This document shows positions 47,531 to 57,760 of a stretch of DNA of 64,000 bases, piece after piece. The position numbers were made by a program, and so were the translations under genes. The notes under the pieces were generated by a model that was not told the origin of the DNA, searched no databases, and saw only the letters and a program-made list of their open reading frames with translations. Origin of the DNA: Pyxicephalus adspersus (lineage: Eukaryota; Chordata; Amphibia; Anura; Pyxicephalidae); contig NC_092858.1 of the NCBI RefSeq assembly GCF_032062135.1, forward strand, positions 170,393,787-170,457,786, given 5' to 3'. Numbering within the stretch: the first letter of the stretch is position 1; each line of letters begins with the position of its first letter.

Positions 47531-47964
47531 ATTTATATTTAATATACCAAAAACGGTCTGCAATAATATGCCATCTACAGACAGTACCAACCTTTTTACC
47601 AAGGCCAGCAGGTGCAATATGGGTCTCTGTGAACAAACTCTCATTACCTGACTTAAATAAATGAAGTTTAAATAGGTACTTGAGGTACAATAAAACTAAG
47701 GTTACCAAAATTTTAAACAGGTATGTCAGCTGAATGTGCAGTTCGGTATATGATGCCGGGATGTGTCAGGTATCCCAACAACCCCTTGAGCTGCCAGGGA
47801 TGAAAGAACTCCTGTACGCAAGCGTGTGAGTCCCGACATCCTAGCCTGGCCTATCAAATATTGCCAATTCACTTCCAGAATAAAAGGGAGGAATATATAT
47901 GTCAGGGTTCCGCTAGTCATAAATGAAAATTTCTGTATTTCAGTGCAGCTTCAAACATTATGGT

Positions 47965-48028
47965 CTAGATAATGGGATCTTCACTGAGGGAGGAGCTCCA
48001 TATCCTTAAATTATATAGGATAGGATCT
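47965..48028 (-). CDS. Gene B terminal cytoplasmic exon
   Basis: After a polypyrimidine acceptor (TTCTATTTTCAG) the first base completes a Glu codon with the GA left by the transmembrane exon. Twenty residues follow, DPILYNLRIWSSSLSEDPII, then TAG at 47967-47965. The predicted tail is only about 30 residues. It has one Tyr (ILYNL), but Tyr+3 is Arg, so it is not a classical ITIM, and there is no nectin-type C-terminal afadin-binding motif. Phase and acceptor fit exactly, but the short length makes this the least certain exon; no AATAAA was found close downstream. Confidence 0.5.
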
Positions 48029-48034
48029 CTGAAA

Positions 48035-48940
48035 ATAGAAAAAAAAAAAAAAAACAGGAAAGAACTTGATTAGGAGTAACACTACGATTTCATATTTTTA
48101 TTTCACTAGTACTAGTACTATCAGTTGTAGCGAATGTGCATTGTGATATTCCACTTTAACATGAATAACCAAATAATAATACAATAACAAAAATACATTT
48201 TTGAAGCTGTTCTGTTGCTGTCCACCCATATGTAAAGTAAAACCATGCTGTCTACATCTTTTGGGTTTATACCGGTGTCTAACGATATAGGGATAATGGT
48301 AACTTGGGCAGCAGGGTGGAGGAGGTATGGGGTCATACTAAGGAATCCATGGCTTAAAAAGGTTAAGAATCCCAGACCCGGAATGGCATTTATCAACACA
48401 TCATTAAATATGTTTCTCTTTCAATGGCCACTAAAGAGGTAGAATTAATATATAGCAGAAGCCAATACCTTTTTTCAAATACGGACAGAGGAGAAAGTTA
48501 GAAATTAGGTTCCTAACCCCAAACCCCTCCCCTGGGAAGGATTTTTCTTATTGGACTACAAAGAGCTACCAACAAGAAAGTTGACTAGTGCCCCCCACCC
48601 CAAACCCCACCATGGTGGCAGCAATGCAAAAGCCCATGACCTTGAACAGTCCTGAAGGGAATAACCATACGGGGCAGGGATTAATGGGAGACTTTATACA
48701 CCTGCCACAGTCCAAGGGTGTGCACATTCACTGCCCTAACCCAGCACCAAGGGATGAATAGCTGGGCAGTATGAACAGGGGGCACAGAAGCATGACACTG
48801 AGGGAAGAAGGATAGACGTGCAGGCACATGTAGGACCGTGCAAACTATTGTGGGGGTCCCTGCTGACTGAGGAGTGGATCAAATGTTACATATTAGGCTA
48901 ATTTGGGTATGTTGGAACAAACACATAAGTAAATGTGTGA
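48035..48940. other. Gene B last intron, nothing recognised
   Basis: No feature other than an A-run at 48037-48055. Confidence 0.4.
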
Positions 48941-48946
48941 ACTTAC

Positions 48947-49061
48947 TCTGTTTCCTCCTTCATAGTTAACGAATGTTTGCTATACCAGAAAAAGATGCCA
49001 AATACCAAGAAAAGGATCAGAAAAAGAAGAAGCCACAGCTGGACAAGCAAACAGGAAGAAC
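48947..49061 (-). CDS. Gene B transmembrane exon
   Basis: A 115-base exon between TTTTGTTCTAG and a perfect GTAAGT donor, phase 1 in and 2 out. The G carried from the Ig exon plus GT gives Gly, then SSCLLVQ leads into a strongly hydrophobic helix (LWLLLFLILFLVFGIFF, 17 residues) and a juxtamembrane WYSKHS stop-transfer with basic residues, followed by acidic MKEETE. The frame is open and the other two frames are interrupted or less hydrophobic. This supports a type I membrane protein. Confidence 0.75.
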
Positions 49062-49453
49062 CTAGAACAAAAAATAACATTTATTGCCCTGGAGAACAAC
49101 AATTTACTGGAAGAAAATTATAAAAGTAAAGAAAGAACAGTCAATGAACAGATCTGAGTGAAATCTGGCAAAAATAGAAATATTGCTATAGGTCTTATCT
49201 GCGAGACATTTACTGCCAACAATTCCTGGTTAGAAAATGCTATTTTTATAATTATAATGCCAGCATTCTCAACCATTAAAAATACATGAGAATTTTAAAT
49301 GACATTACACTAGAGGAGTGCATAGTGGTTGGTCCAGATTAGGGCAACCAGACTGACTTTATGAATGATATGGAAGGACATCTGTACACGTCAGATTTTC
49401 ATCCCCAAGGTGAGCATGGCCATTTGTCTTGGGTGCCAAATATCCGATACTTA

Positions 49454-49669
49454 GGGCCTGATTTATTAAAGCTATGCAGGGTTGTAGAGGATACACTTTC
49501 ATTAGTGATGCTGGGTGATCCAGTGACCTAGATCTGATCCAAGATTAAAATCAGTTGGTAACAAATAGCAAATGACTTATGAAAACCATTCCAGGTTTGC
49601 TGGATAGCCCAGCTTCACCAATGAAAGTGTATCCTCTACAGCCTTGGAGAGATTTAGTAAATCAGGCCC
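49454..49669. mobile_element. Palindromic MITE copy 6
   Basis: Full copy from GGGCCTGATTTATTAAAGCT to TTTAGTAAATCAGGCCC. Arms carry GTTGTAGAGGATACACTTTC and GAAAGTGTATCCTCTACAGC, an exact 16-base complementary core. Lies in the gene B intron between the last Ig and transmembrane exons. Confidence 0.85.
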
Positions 49670-50111
49670 ATAGAGATTGCTTCCTTTGCTCTTGCTTTGG
49701 AGATCCCTTCTTACCAGTGTCAATGAAGCAAAGCAATTCAAACCACTATTCCCACAGATAATATTTTGTCAGATTTGCCAAAGCACATGAACAAGTAAAG
49801 TTTTGTCCAGATGCAAGTTCAATACATCACTAGAAATTCTAAAGCAGTTCACACCCTGTGTCCAATGTTCTAATTTACCTCCCTAGCTAGAAAAAAGTTA
49901 CTAAAAGCAGTAAGAAAAACCTATGGGAAGTAATAGTAAATACAGCCTTACCTGACCTGCCGGCATTCCGCGCTGTCCATCGCCGTTATCCCTGTCTTCT
50001 TCCTTCTTCCTCTGGCCGGCTTCTGCACCCGATGAGTTACCGGGGAGTACCCCGGTGGCGTTGGTGCGTGTGTACGTTGCCAGCTGGGCGGGAAATTCAA
50101 AATCCATTTGT

Positions 50112-50405
50112 ATTGCATTCAATATAAAATAACTGTATTGAATGCAATACATTGGATTTAAATGTGTAAAAGCAGTACATTGTTTTCAAGAACATTTATT
50201 TTACAGTATGTATAATAGTATGAGTATAATGTGTATTTTTTTTTTTTAAATTTTAAAAAATTATTTTTTTTTTCAAATATATAGATTTTTTTAATTTATT
50301 CAATGTATTATTTTTACATGATTTTGTGTTTCATACTTTATTATACACATACTATTATATTATACTGTAGAATAAATTTTCATGAAAAACAATGTACCGC
50401 TTTTG
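50112..50405. repeat. AT-rich foldback sequence
   Basis: A 15-base perfect stem GTATTGCATTCAATA/TATTGAATGCAATAC with a 10-base loop lies at 50109-50149. A second larger inverted pair joins 50172-50240 (GTACATTGTTTTCAAGAACA) with the complement of 50328-50400 (GTACATTGTTTTTCATGAAA). Probably an unassigned MITE. Confidence 0.55.
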
Positions 50406-50629
50406 GACATATAAAACCGGAAAGAAATTAACCGCTCAGGAGGTTCATTCTGGTGCCAGGTCAATTGCATCTTTGTTATCTGTGGTCTTTTAAGGGCATC
50501 CTCCTCACCATCCTGTGCAGACTACCATTACCATTATTTTTTTAAATGATGTTCAATAGGTGCGTAGTGTGAGAAGAAATGCCCAGCCTCTTCGATATTT
50601 TTTTAAATCTCCCCTACAGGCAGGTAACG

Positions 50630-51135
50630 CAGGATCACTCTGGGTGCAGAACAAGTGAAATCTGGTATTCACCAGGGCACCCCACTGTGAGGGGCTGTAA
50701 TCCTACTTAGTGACTACCGGACCAGAGGGCCGACCAGCAGAGATGGGCTTCTGTGTAAAGACAGTTGTCTGGTCATTCTTGGTCACGAGCCCCGTGGTAG
50801 ATTTATTTCACTGGTAGATTTTTTTCATTAGAACACCGGATAGGGAATCCCCCTCCTCCGCAGTGTCTTGGGAGGAAGGGGATCGCCCATCAGAGATCTC
50901 CCCGCGGAAGCCGAAGGGAGCCACAACAAAGAGGCTGAAGAGCCGCATGCGGCTCCAGAGCCGCAGGTTGCAGTCCCCTGCTCTGGGTGCAGAACCAGAA
51001 GTGAAATCTGGTATTCACCAGGGCACCCCACTGTGAGGAGCTGTAATCCTACTTAGTGACTACCGGACCAGAGGGCCGACCAGCAGAGATGGGCTTCTGT
51101 GTAAAGACAGTTGTCTGGTCATTCTTGGTCACGAA
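50630..51135 (+). repeat. Near-identical 155-bp direct repeats
   Basis: 50634-50790 and 50980-51134 share CTCTGGGTGCAGAAC, TGAAATCTGGTATTCACCAG, CTTAGTGACTACCGGACCAG and TTGTCTGGTCATTCTTGGTC with very few differences. The intervening 190 bases begin with the foldback-element terminus phrase GTGGTAGATTTATTTCACTG. Confidence 0.8.
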
Positions 51136-51479
51136 ACGCACCTCATGCAAGGCGTTGTCAGGCAGAAGGTCAGGGCGGGTGGCAGACAAACATCTCGGTA
51201 ATCAGACCGAGAGTCAGGACAAGGTGCTGGCTAGGCACACACTGGAGAGAGTCCCAAACACTAAGGAGCTGGTTCAAAGTCACAGCACGAGCCACCATTA
51301 CACCTGGTCAAGATAGCTTCTGCTATTTTAAGAAGCTCCTGCTCCTTGCTCTGTGTCAATGTGTGCATGACCACCCGCAGACATGCAAGACCAGGTACTG
51401 CGTTTTGTTGCGATACCTTTCCGTTCTGCAGGTGCTCCCTGCTAAAACTGTCATACGGCATCCCGCCCGTCTGACCCAT

Positions 51480-52030
51480 TGAGCTCCCAAGAGCAGCACT
51501 CACTCACGTTCTCTGCCCCGGCCACACAGCTCTTCCTAGTCTTGCACACACTGACACCGCACAGGGAGGAGTAGCTACTTAAAGGCTATTAGAGGCTATT
51601 TTAGCCCCAGCAGTAATGGAGGCTGGTGCTGTGACTTTGCACTGGCTACCTTGTATTGTGTTCCATTTTTATTTCTGATATAACCTGTGCCTGGACCCTT
51701 ACTATGCTTGTCCGCCGACTGCTCTGACCTGTGCCTGGATGCCAACTATGCTTGGCTGCTCCCTGCCCTGACCCTTTGCTGGGACTCAACTATGTTTGCC
51801 TGGCTGTTTTCCCTGACCATTGCTTGGACCTGGATCGCATTCGCCTGCCACCTGTCTCCACACCGAGACAGCTCCATCTTTCCTTATCAGGTAGGGTGAC
51901 GCTGAGGTTCACAAACTGGTGGCATCCATTACCAAAAAGCTAGATAGCCTCGAGGCTATTGGCCAATCACCCCTTGCTTGGCACCCTGGTGAAGACCTAG
52001 TGTCACTTAGACTCTTTACTTCAGATGATC
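51480..52030 (+). repeat. LTR-like dispersed repeat, copy 3
   Basis: TACTTAAAGGCTATTAGAGG, then CCTGTGCCTGGACCC, CTGCCCTGACCCTTTGCTGG and a downstream CCTGGTGAAGACCTAGTG. Composition and layout parallel the 4.3 and 31.0 kb copies, with low direct similarity. Confidence 0.35.
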
Positions 52031-52078
52031 CCAAGCACCCACCCTGAATTGTGCTAAATCTCCACTTCCATTATTCAC

Positions 52079-52227
52079 CTGGTTGGAACAAATGAAGATG
52101 TCCTGATGATTTTCCAATAGGAGTATTAACTTCACAGATATATTGGCCATTTTGAAAGTATTTTTTTATATACAAAGTTTTTCCATGTCCCAGTTCCTCC
52201 TCTGCATCAGAGTCCATTGTATCTTTC
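52079..52227 (-). CDS. Gene B second half of last Ig domain
   Basis: A 149-base exon, phase 2 in and 1 out, between GGTTTGCAG and GTGAATAA. It encodes KDTMDSD, an acidic EEEL stretch, NGQYICEV (F-strand Cys) and ends LHLFQP plus one base. It has one more codon than the gene A counterpart and is clearly diverged (roughly 60 percent identity by eye). The preceding intron is 1.4 kb here and 8.8 kb in gene A, where insertions have accumulated. Confidence 0.78.
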
Positions 52228-52444
52228 CTGCAAACCAAAACAGAACAGTTAGTCAGATCATTGAGACGGAAACAGAGTCAAAACGATGGAGGAAATTTAC
52301 GGTACTACAATTCAATTATGCCTTTGTGCTTCCTTTAAAGCAATTTCCACCTAAAATAATAAATGTATTGTTAATAAACTGCACCTGTATTAGGCAACTT
52401 GTCCAGGTTACTAATCTATGTGGCTAACTCTCTTACACAAAATG

Positions 52445-52750
52445 TTTGTCACAGATCTCAGCAGGCTGTGGGCTGCTTCTTGCGCGCATGGAACACATGC
52501 GCAGTGAGATTGGAACTCTCTTTTATTTTTACATTTTCAGAAGACACTTAACCTGATTTTGCACCTGCACAGTGTGAGATTGGGTGAGGTAAGATGCCAG
52601 AAGAAGAAGGTAGATGGCTGTGCCCACTGTCCAATCTGAGCCAGAAAAGAAGGAAGCCGGGACAGCGTGGGACCAACTGGACTGCAGAGGGATCGAGAGC
52701 TTTTAAAAACTAAGAACCTATTTTTTATTTTTACTAAACGTTCTTCTTTA
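52445..52750 (+). repeat. Dispersed repeat, fourth copy
   Basis: CACATGCGCAGTGAGATTGG, CTTAACCTGATTTTGCACCT and AGATTGGGTGAGGTAAGATG match the repeat at 2.3, 24.9 and 32.6 kb. It sits in the gene B intron that splits the last Ig domain. Confidence 0.5.
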
Positions 52751-53615
52751 ACTACACTCCTTACCACATGGGGACTACAGCAATATTTATAATAAATTGG
52801 TTGCATTTATATTTCTTATTATGTATACCTGAACAGCTCACACCAATTTCCTTTACAAGTACCCTTGAGCTACGAAACACGTTGAATGTAATTTCTGTGA
52901 GCAGTAAAACAAAGGTTCTGACCATGTCATGCATTCATCAGGGATTACAATTCAGTCTATCACTCCACCGTGTTTATTCCTCTTATTGGATACTATGAAG
53001 GTGTCTTAGGTGATCAATAAAGTTTCCATTCATATTTTACCCTCTGTTCTAGATGTTAACAATTTTGCATATCAAATGTATAATGCATTTTAATATATGT
53101 CTAAATAAAATCATGATGATTTAATGAAACTATTTAGAACTCATAACATTAAATACTACATTGATGGGACTTAGGGTAACCCCTTAACAACTGTCAATAT
53201 ACCAATATAATCAATGTTAGTGGTTTTTAAAATCATCAATGTGTTGGTGGTTTTGATACTTTAACTGATACTTTAACTTTGTATTCCTGAGATTTACACA
53301 ACCCTTCCAGACACTAGAGCCAGGTGAGTAAACCTACTTTTGCCTACATCAGTTATTTTATCTAGTAAAATCACCTCCCCACCCCAAGCCAATTAGTAGA
53401 CAGTGAAAAAGAATGCTACTCCAGGTGAGGCCACCTCTCCTCTTGCTTTCAGTCCTGTGTTTACCTGCAGAAGGCATTATTAGCTCCTTATGCTGATGTA
53501 AAACGTGCCCATATAATGCATTTGAAAGTCCATGAACTGGCCACAGATCTACTTTGAAGTTTTTCAAAACAATGCAATATTTACAATGCAACAGTTTCAC
53601 AGTTTGTTTCCCCAC

Positions 53616-53724
53616 CTTTTCCATGTGAAGTTAGTTGCTGGCAGACTGGAGACTTCAACACAAATTAAATTCAAATCCTCATTATCTAATAACCTCACCT
53701 CCACTCGTACAGAATCAGGACGAT
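53616..53724 (-). CDS. Gene B first half of last Ig domain
   Basis: A 109-base exon, phase 1 in and 2 out, between an ATGTTTTAG-type acceptor and an AG/GTGGGG donor. It encodes RPDSVRVEV, LICVEV and NFTWKR. Compared with gene A by hand, eight codons change the amino acid and four are silent. If spliced from the V exon, the junction codon is G+AT, Asp, and the frame is kept. The YPP motif of gene A becomes D-R-P because domain 2 is absent and Pro is replaced by Arg. Confidence 0.78.
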
Positions 53725-53964
53725 CTAAAACATAAAAACAAGGGGTCATAGGGTGATTGTACATGGTCTGATAAAACAAGCAATGGAACCTGATACACCT
53801 GATATACCTGACTGTGTAAGGATGCAATAAAAAGCACTCACAAAAAAAGGCACAAAAGGAGAAACATTGGAGCAATATGGATGTCTATGTGAGGTCCAGT
53901 ACCTCCAAGGAGCCCAAGCTTACCAGTGCCACTATTGCTGGACCTTACACCTTACACCTTACAC

Positions 53965-54442
53965 CAGGCATGTCTCGGGGGCCAAATGCGTCCCCTGTAT
54001 AGATTTCCACTGGATCGCAGCCTCTGCCACAAAATCAATAATATGCGGCCTGCCAGCACTGTTGACCACAGTATAAAATACACGCATACAAAAAAGCTAT
54101 TTTATATTTCATTAGAGTTGATGAACCGCCTTGCAATTATCATCCCGCTACTCGGCGGGCATGATCGGCAGGACAGGAGTCCCCATGTGTGCACAGGGAA
54201 TCCCCTACATCATTATAGTGGGCGTGTGCTGTGCAGCACCGCACAGACCACACCCACTCCAAGAAAGTGCTCTGCATGGAGCTTGCACTGACATTGGACT
54301 CGGGGATGTGCACAGGGAATCCCACACGTCATCCTGCTAGGCGTGTGCTGTGAGGGACTACTAACCCTGGTTACTGGTCGGCCCCCACAATTTTTCACCT
54401 TACCAAATCTGGCCCTCTTTGCAAAAAGTTTGGACACCCCTG
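53965..54442. mobile_element. hAT-type MITE, 478 bp, with 8-bp target duplication
   Basis: Ends CAGGCATGTCTCGGGGGCCA and, on the complement, CAGGGGTGTCCAAAC with AGAGGGCCAGATTTGG. Perfect 8-base duplications CCTTACAC lie at 53957-53964 and 54443-54450. The start CAGG and 8-bp duplication are hAT hallmarks. The homologous gene A site near 9455-9490 is empty. Confidence 0.85.
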
Positions 54443-55199
54443 CCTTACACCTCCCCAGGCCAGAATCTTTTTAACATATCTTCTATAACATTTGATGTGG
54501 GGCTTCCTGGTTTAAACTAAGTCTCACGACGGAACATGTCAATTTGTGCTGCTGATGTAGACTTTTATTTTCTTGAAATCCTAAATTTAAAAAAAAATGC
54601 ACAAAAAGCACATTTTCTGCTTTCCATTTCTCTACACAACACCCTATGTAATGCAGATTGTTCGGCTGGTATGTGTGACACAAGGTATCTAGCATGGGGA
54701 CCACCTGAGGAACAGTTCTTGCTGAAATCAGGAGGCATATTGACCATTATTAAAGCAGACCTGCATTTTAACTCAATTACTACTATATGCGTCTTATGAT
54801 TTAAATGCGACTTCCATTAGCGTAAATATCAATATTAGACAAATGATGGAAGCATCTCCCGCAGAATACTTAAGAAACAGGAAACTCAGAAAGAAAATCC
54901 TGTTCATTTTTAGCTAAAAAATGATTGGTAAATCAGAAATGTGGCTATAAATCATTTCAGTATTTATGATTCTTTACAACAAGTAATAGTACTAGTTGTA
55001 AAGGGAAAGCTTTATAACAAGCTTTCACTGTTCTCTATAGCTGTGGGTTGTATGGGGATGTTTATAGCACTGTAGAAGCACTAGATTTCTTTTTGTTCTT
55101 TTTTGTTGTTCCTTTTGTTTTTATTATCACTTTTGTCTCTCCTAAGCATCTGTTCTCAAGTCAACATTACAAATACAAGGTTGTGATGCGGCCAACTGG

Positions 55200-55855
55200 T
55201 GCAGAAATGATACATAAAGTACATAAAAACGAAAAGTGAAAGTGTAAGGACCTGGTGCAGCGCCAGTGCTCACCAGATTCCAGTCCATGACACATCTCAT
55301 GGTGCATGGCTAAAGAGAAACAGGGGATGCTGTGAACTGCTGAGCAGAGAGCAGACAACTAACTCTGTTCCCCTTGTTTCTGCAGAGTAACACCATTGGA
55401 GAAAATAAATAGGGCATGATATACTGTGTTGGCGAACAGCACAGGATGGGCCAGATAAAGATCTCCTTGAAGAAAGGATTTTGTCTTGAAACTTTGGGCA
55501 TGATTTTCCAGACAGCTCGATGTCAGAATATGATTGGGTTATTCCTTTCCCCCCTCACGTACTAAACTAGGTAAACTCAAGCCAGTCCATACACCAAGGG
55601 TTGCTTCTTTTTCCTCTTGTATATTCTCAGCACTGGTGTAGCCACCTACCTAGCTGGAGAAAAGCTCTGGATGTCCACTGTTAAGGTGAAGTATATTGAT
55701 TCTAAAGGTTACCCATCAGCCTTGCTACTGATCTCTCAGAGTGTCGTATAGTAAATTGAAGTTTTAAAGACACACTCAATCAGGTGTGAAAATCTCTCTC
55801 TATATGTTTGGATCATAATGTGAATCCTAGAAGCCTATGATTGGTGTGCTGATGA
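55200..55855. other. Gene B intron between V and last Ig exon, nothing recognised
   Basis: No gene, no remnant of the C1 exon and no assignable repeat was seen. Confidence 0.4.
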
Positions 55856-55863
55856 AACAACTA

Positions 55864-56953
55864 CAGGTAGTCCCCGGGTTACATACAAGATATGTAGGTT
55901 TGTTCTTAAGTTGAATTTGTATGTAAGTCGGAAGAGGTACATTATTTTAATATATGCAATGAGGACAGATGTTTGTCCTGTGACACCAAGGATTGGAAGT
56001 GGAAGGGAGATTTATTTGCCCAGGATTCCTCTTTTATGTGAGGTATATTTGCCCAAGATTCCTCTCCTGTGTGAAGTAGCAGGTGGAAGACTCTCACCTG
56101 TGAGATAATTAATAAAGAAACACTGAGGGTGGGGATATAACACAGAGCCAGGAGCTCAGTCAAGAGCCTAATTTGGAGAGACACAGACAGGGGTCTGAGC
56201 AGGCTCAGCGTAACTTGGAGAGACTGTGGACTGTGTGGGAGAGCTCTGTTTGGAGGCGCAGACAGTCGGTCTGTGAGGAGCTCTTTGCCTGGGGACACAG
56301 AAAGTTGGTCTGTGTGAATGAACTCAAACCTGAGTACAAGGTTGCTGAAAGCTTTGTTTGGAGCTGACAGGGAGAAGCCCTCCAGCTGATAGACAGGAAC
56401 GTTGGATGTATAGTAAGTGCCGGACAGGCAAGGTTTTCTTTTGCTATTTTTTGGTATTTTATCCGCAACCTTTAAATAAACCTGACTACAAGTCAGCTTA
56501 ACACCTTTACCTCAGTGCGTGGTCTGAATTGGATGAATCAGACAAGTGTCCTTTGACCCCAGCAAAGGTGATCCTGAGCTTAACCCCTCACAGTCCCAAC
56601 ATAATATTAGGCAGCATAGTGTGAGTTACCATATAAAATTCTCACTGTAAGTTAATCACAAAAAAAAAAAAAAAAAAGCCTAGACGTTTCAATAGCTTCT
56701 TGAGCAAGCTTTGATATGCAAAAAGAAACAACTGCAGAGTTTGTCTTGGTCATTATAGAGTTACAAGAGGTTGCAGAACAGCTTAGCCCCTAAGATCACC
56801 CACAACCTCAGTTGTGTTTCCCAAAAGACTTAGTCATGCAAACCCCCCCCCCCCCCCATCATGCTTCTGTCCTGCACACAAGTGAGCAGGGTAGCCCTTT
56901 TCGTATCTAGAAGTCGTCTGTATGTTGGAAGTCTTTGTCTCGGGGACTACCTG
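55864..56953. mobile_element. Tigger/pogo-like non-autonomous DNA transposon, 1.09 kb
   Basis: Inverted termini CAGGTAGTCCCCGGGTTACA and, on the complement, CAGGTAGTCCCCGAGACAAA, each flanked by TA (55862-55863, 56954-56955). Subterminal ATGTAAGTCGGAA and TTCCAACATACAGACGAC also pair loosely. CAGG start plus TA duplication suits the pogo/Tigger group. No transposase frame is visible. Internal A17 (56660-56677) and C15 (56844-56858) runs. Confidence 0.7.
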
Positions 56954-57154
56954 TAAATGATAGCACTATATCTTATGTATGCCATAGGAATCTTGTCACT
57001 GGATCCATTGATCCACAGACTTGATGTGTGATTGTACCTCAAGAAAAATGATTCATGGGAGGTTGTCATTTTTTTTTTTTGGTTCAAAGACCGAGGGAAG
57101 AGATCGGTCATAAATATTCTTATTTACTTACTTCTCTTCTGCAAAGTTTCCTCT

Positions 57155-57760
57155 AAAGTAGCACTGTGGCCAGGCTATAGGCATAAAAGGTTTACCTAAT
57201 AAACAGTAAATAAGCTTTAAATCAAGACCTTTGTGACCTTTGCAGCTGAAGATATTGTGGAGTCATGTAGAGGTGTAGGGTCTGTTCACACTGCACTGCC
57301 TTGAGTCAAGTTTCACCTTCCTTGTTCATGACAAAATGACAAAAAGTCATCCATGGGGTCAGGTAATCTTGTTATTCTGAGACAGCCAACCAATGTGAAG
57401 CCCACCACAATGCACAAATAGTTCAGTTTGAGGTCCCACACCAAATAAATCATATTTGTGCATTGCAATGCCCCCCTCCTCACCCCCCTCCTTATATATG
57501 CATGTCTGGCAACACAATATATTATAGGGCTGGTTGTAGCCCAAGATCTGATTTAGCCATCTATTTCTATAGATTTGCTATAAACGACTAGATGATCTTT
57601 CCATGTACATATGCAACCAATTTCGAGTGACGCATATGTTTTTGCATAGAAAACATCTTGATGCCAGATTTACATCAGGAAAACAACAGAATTCCTACTT
57701 TCTTTTATCATTTCACATCCAGAGGATTGCTAATGCCACTAAAATCAGGTTGCACTCACC
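57155..57760. other. Gene B deletion interval (missing C1 exon)
   Basis: 57155-57330 aligns with gene A 14393-14570, and 57660-57760 with 18330-18437. The 3.8 kb of gene A between, including the C1 exon and foldback element, is represented by about 330 unrelated bases. Confidence 0.65.

Noticed and set aside
53900..57700. Search for a diverged C1 exon of gene B
   Set aside because: No segment with the two cysteines, KPxxxISW core and phase 1 borders was found by reading; hence treated as absent.
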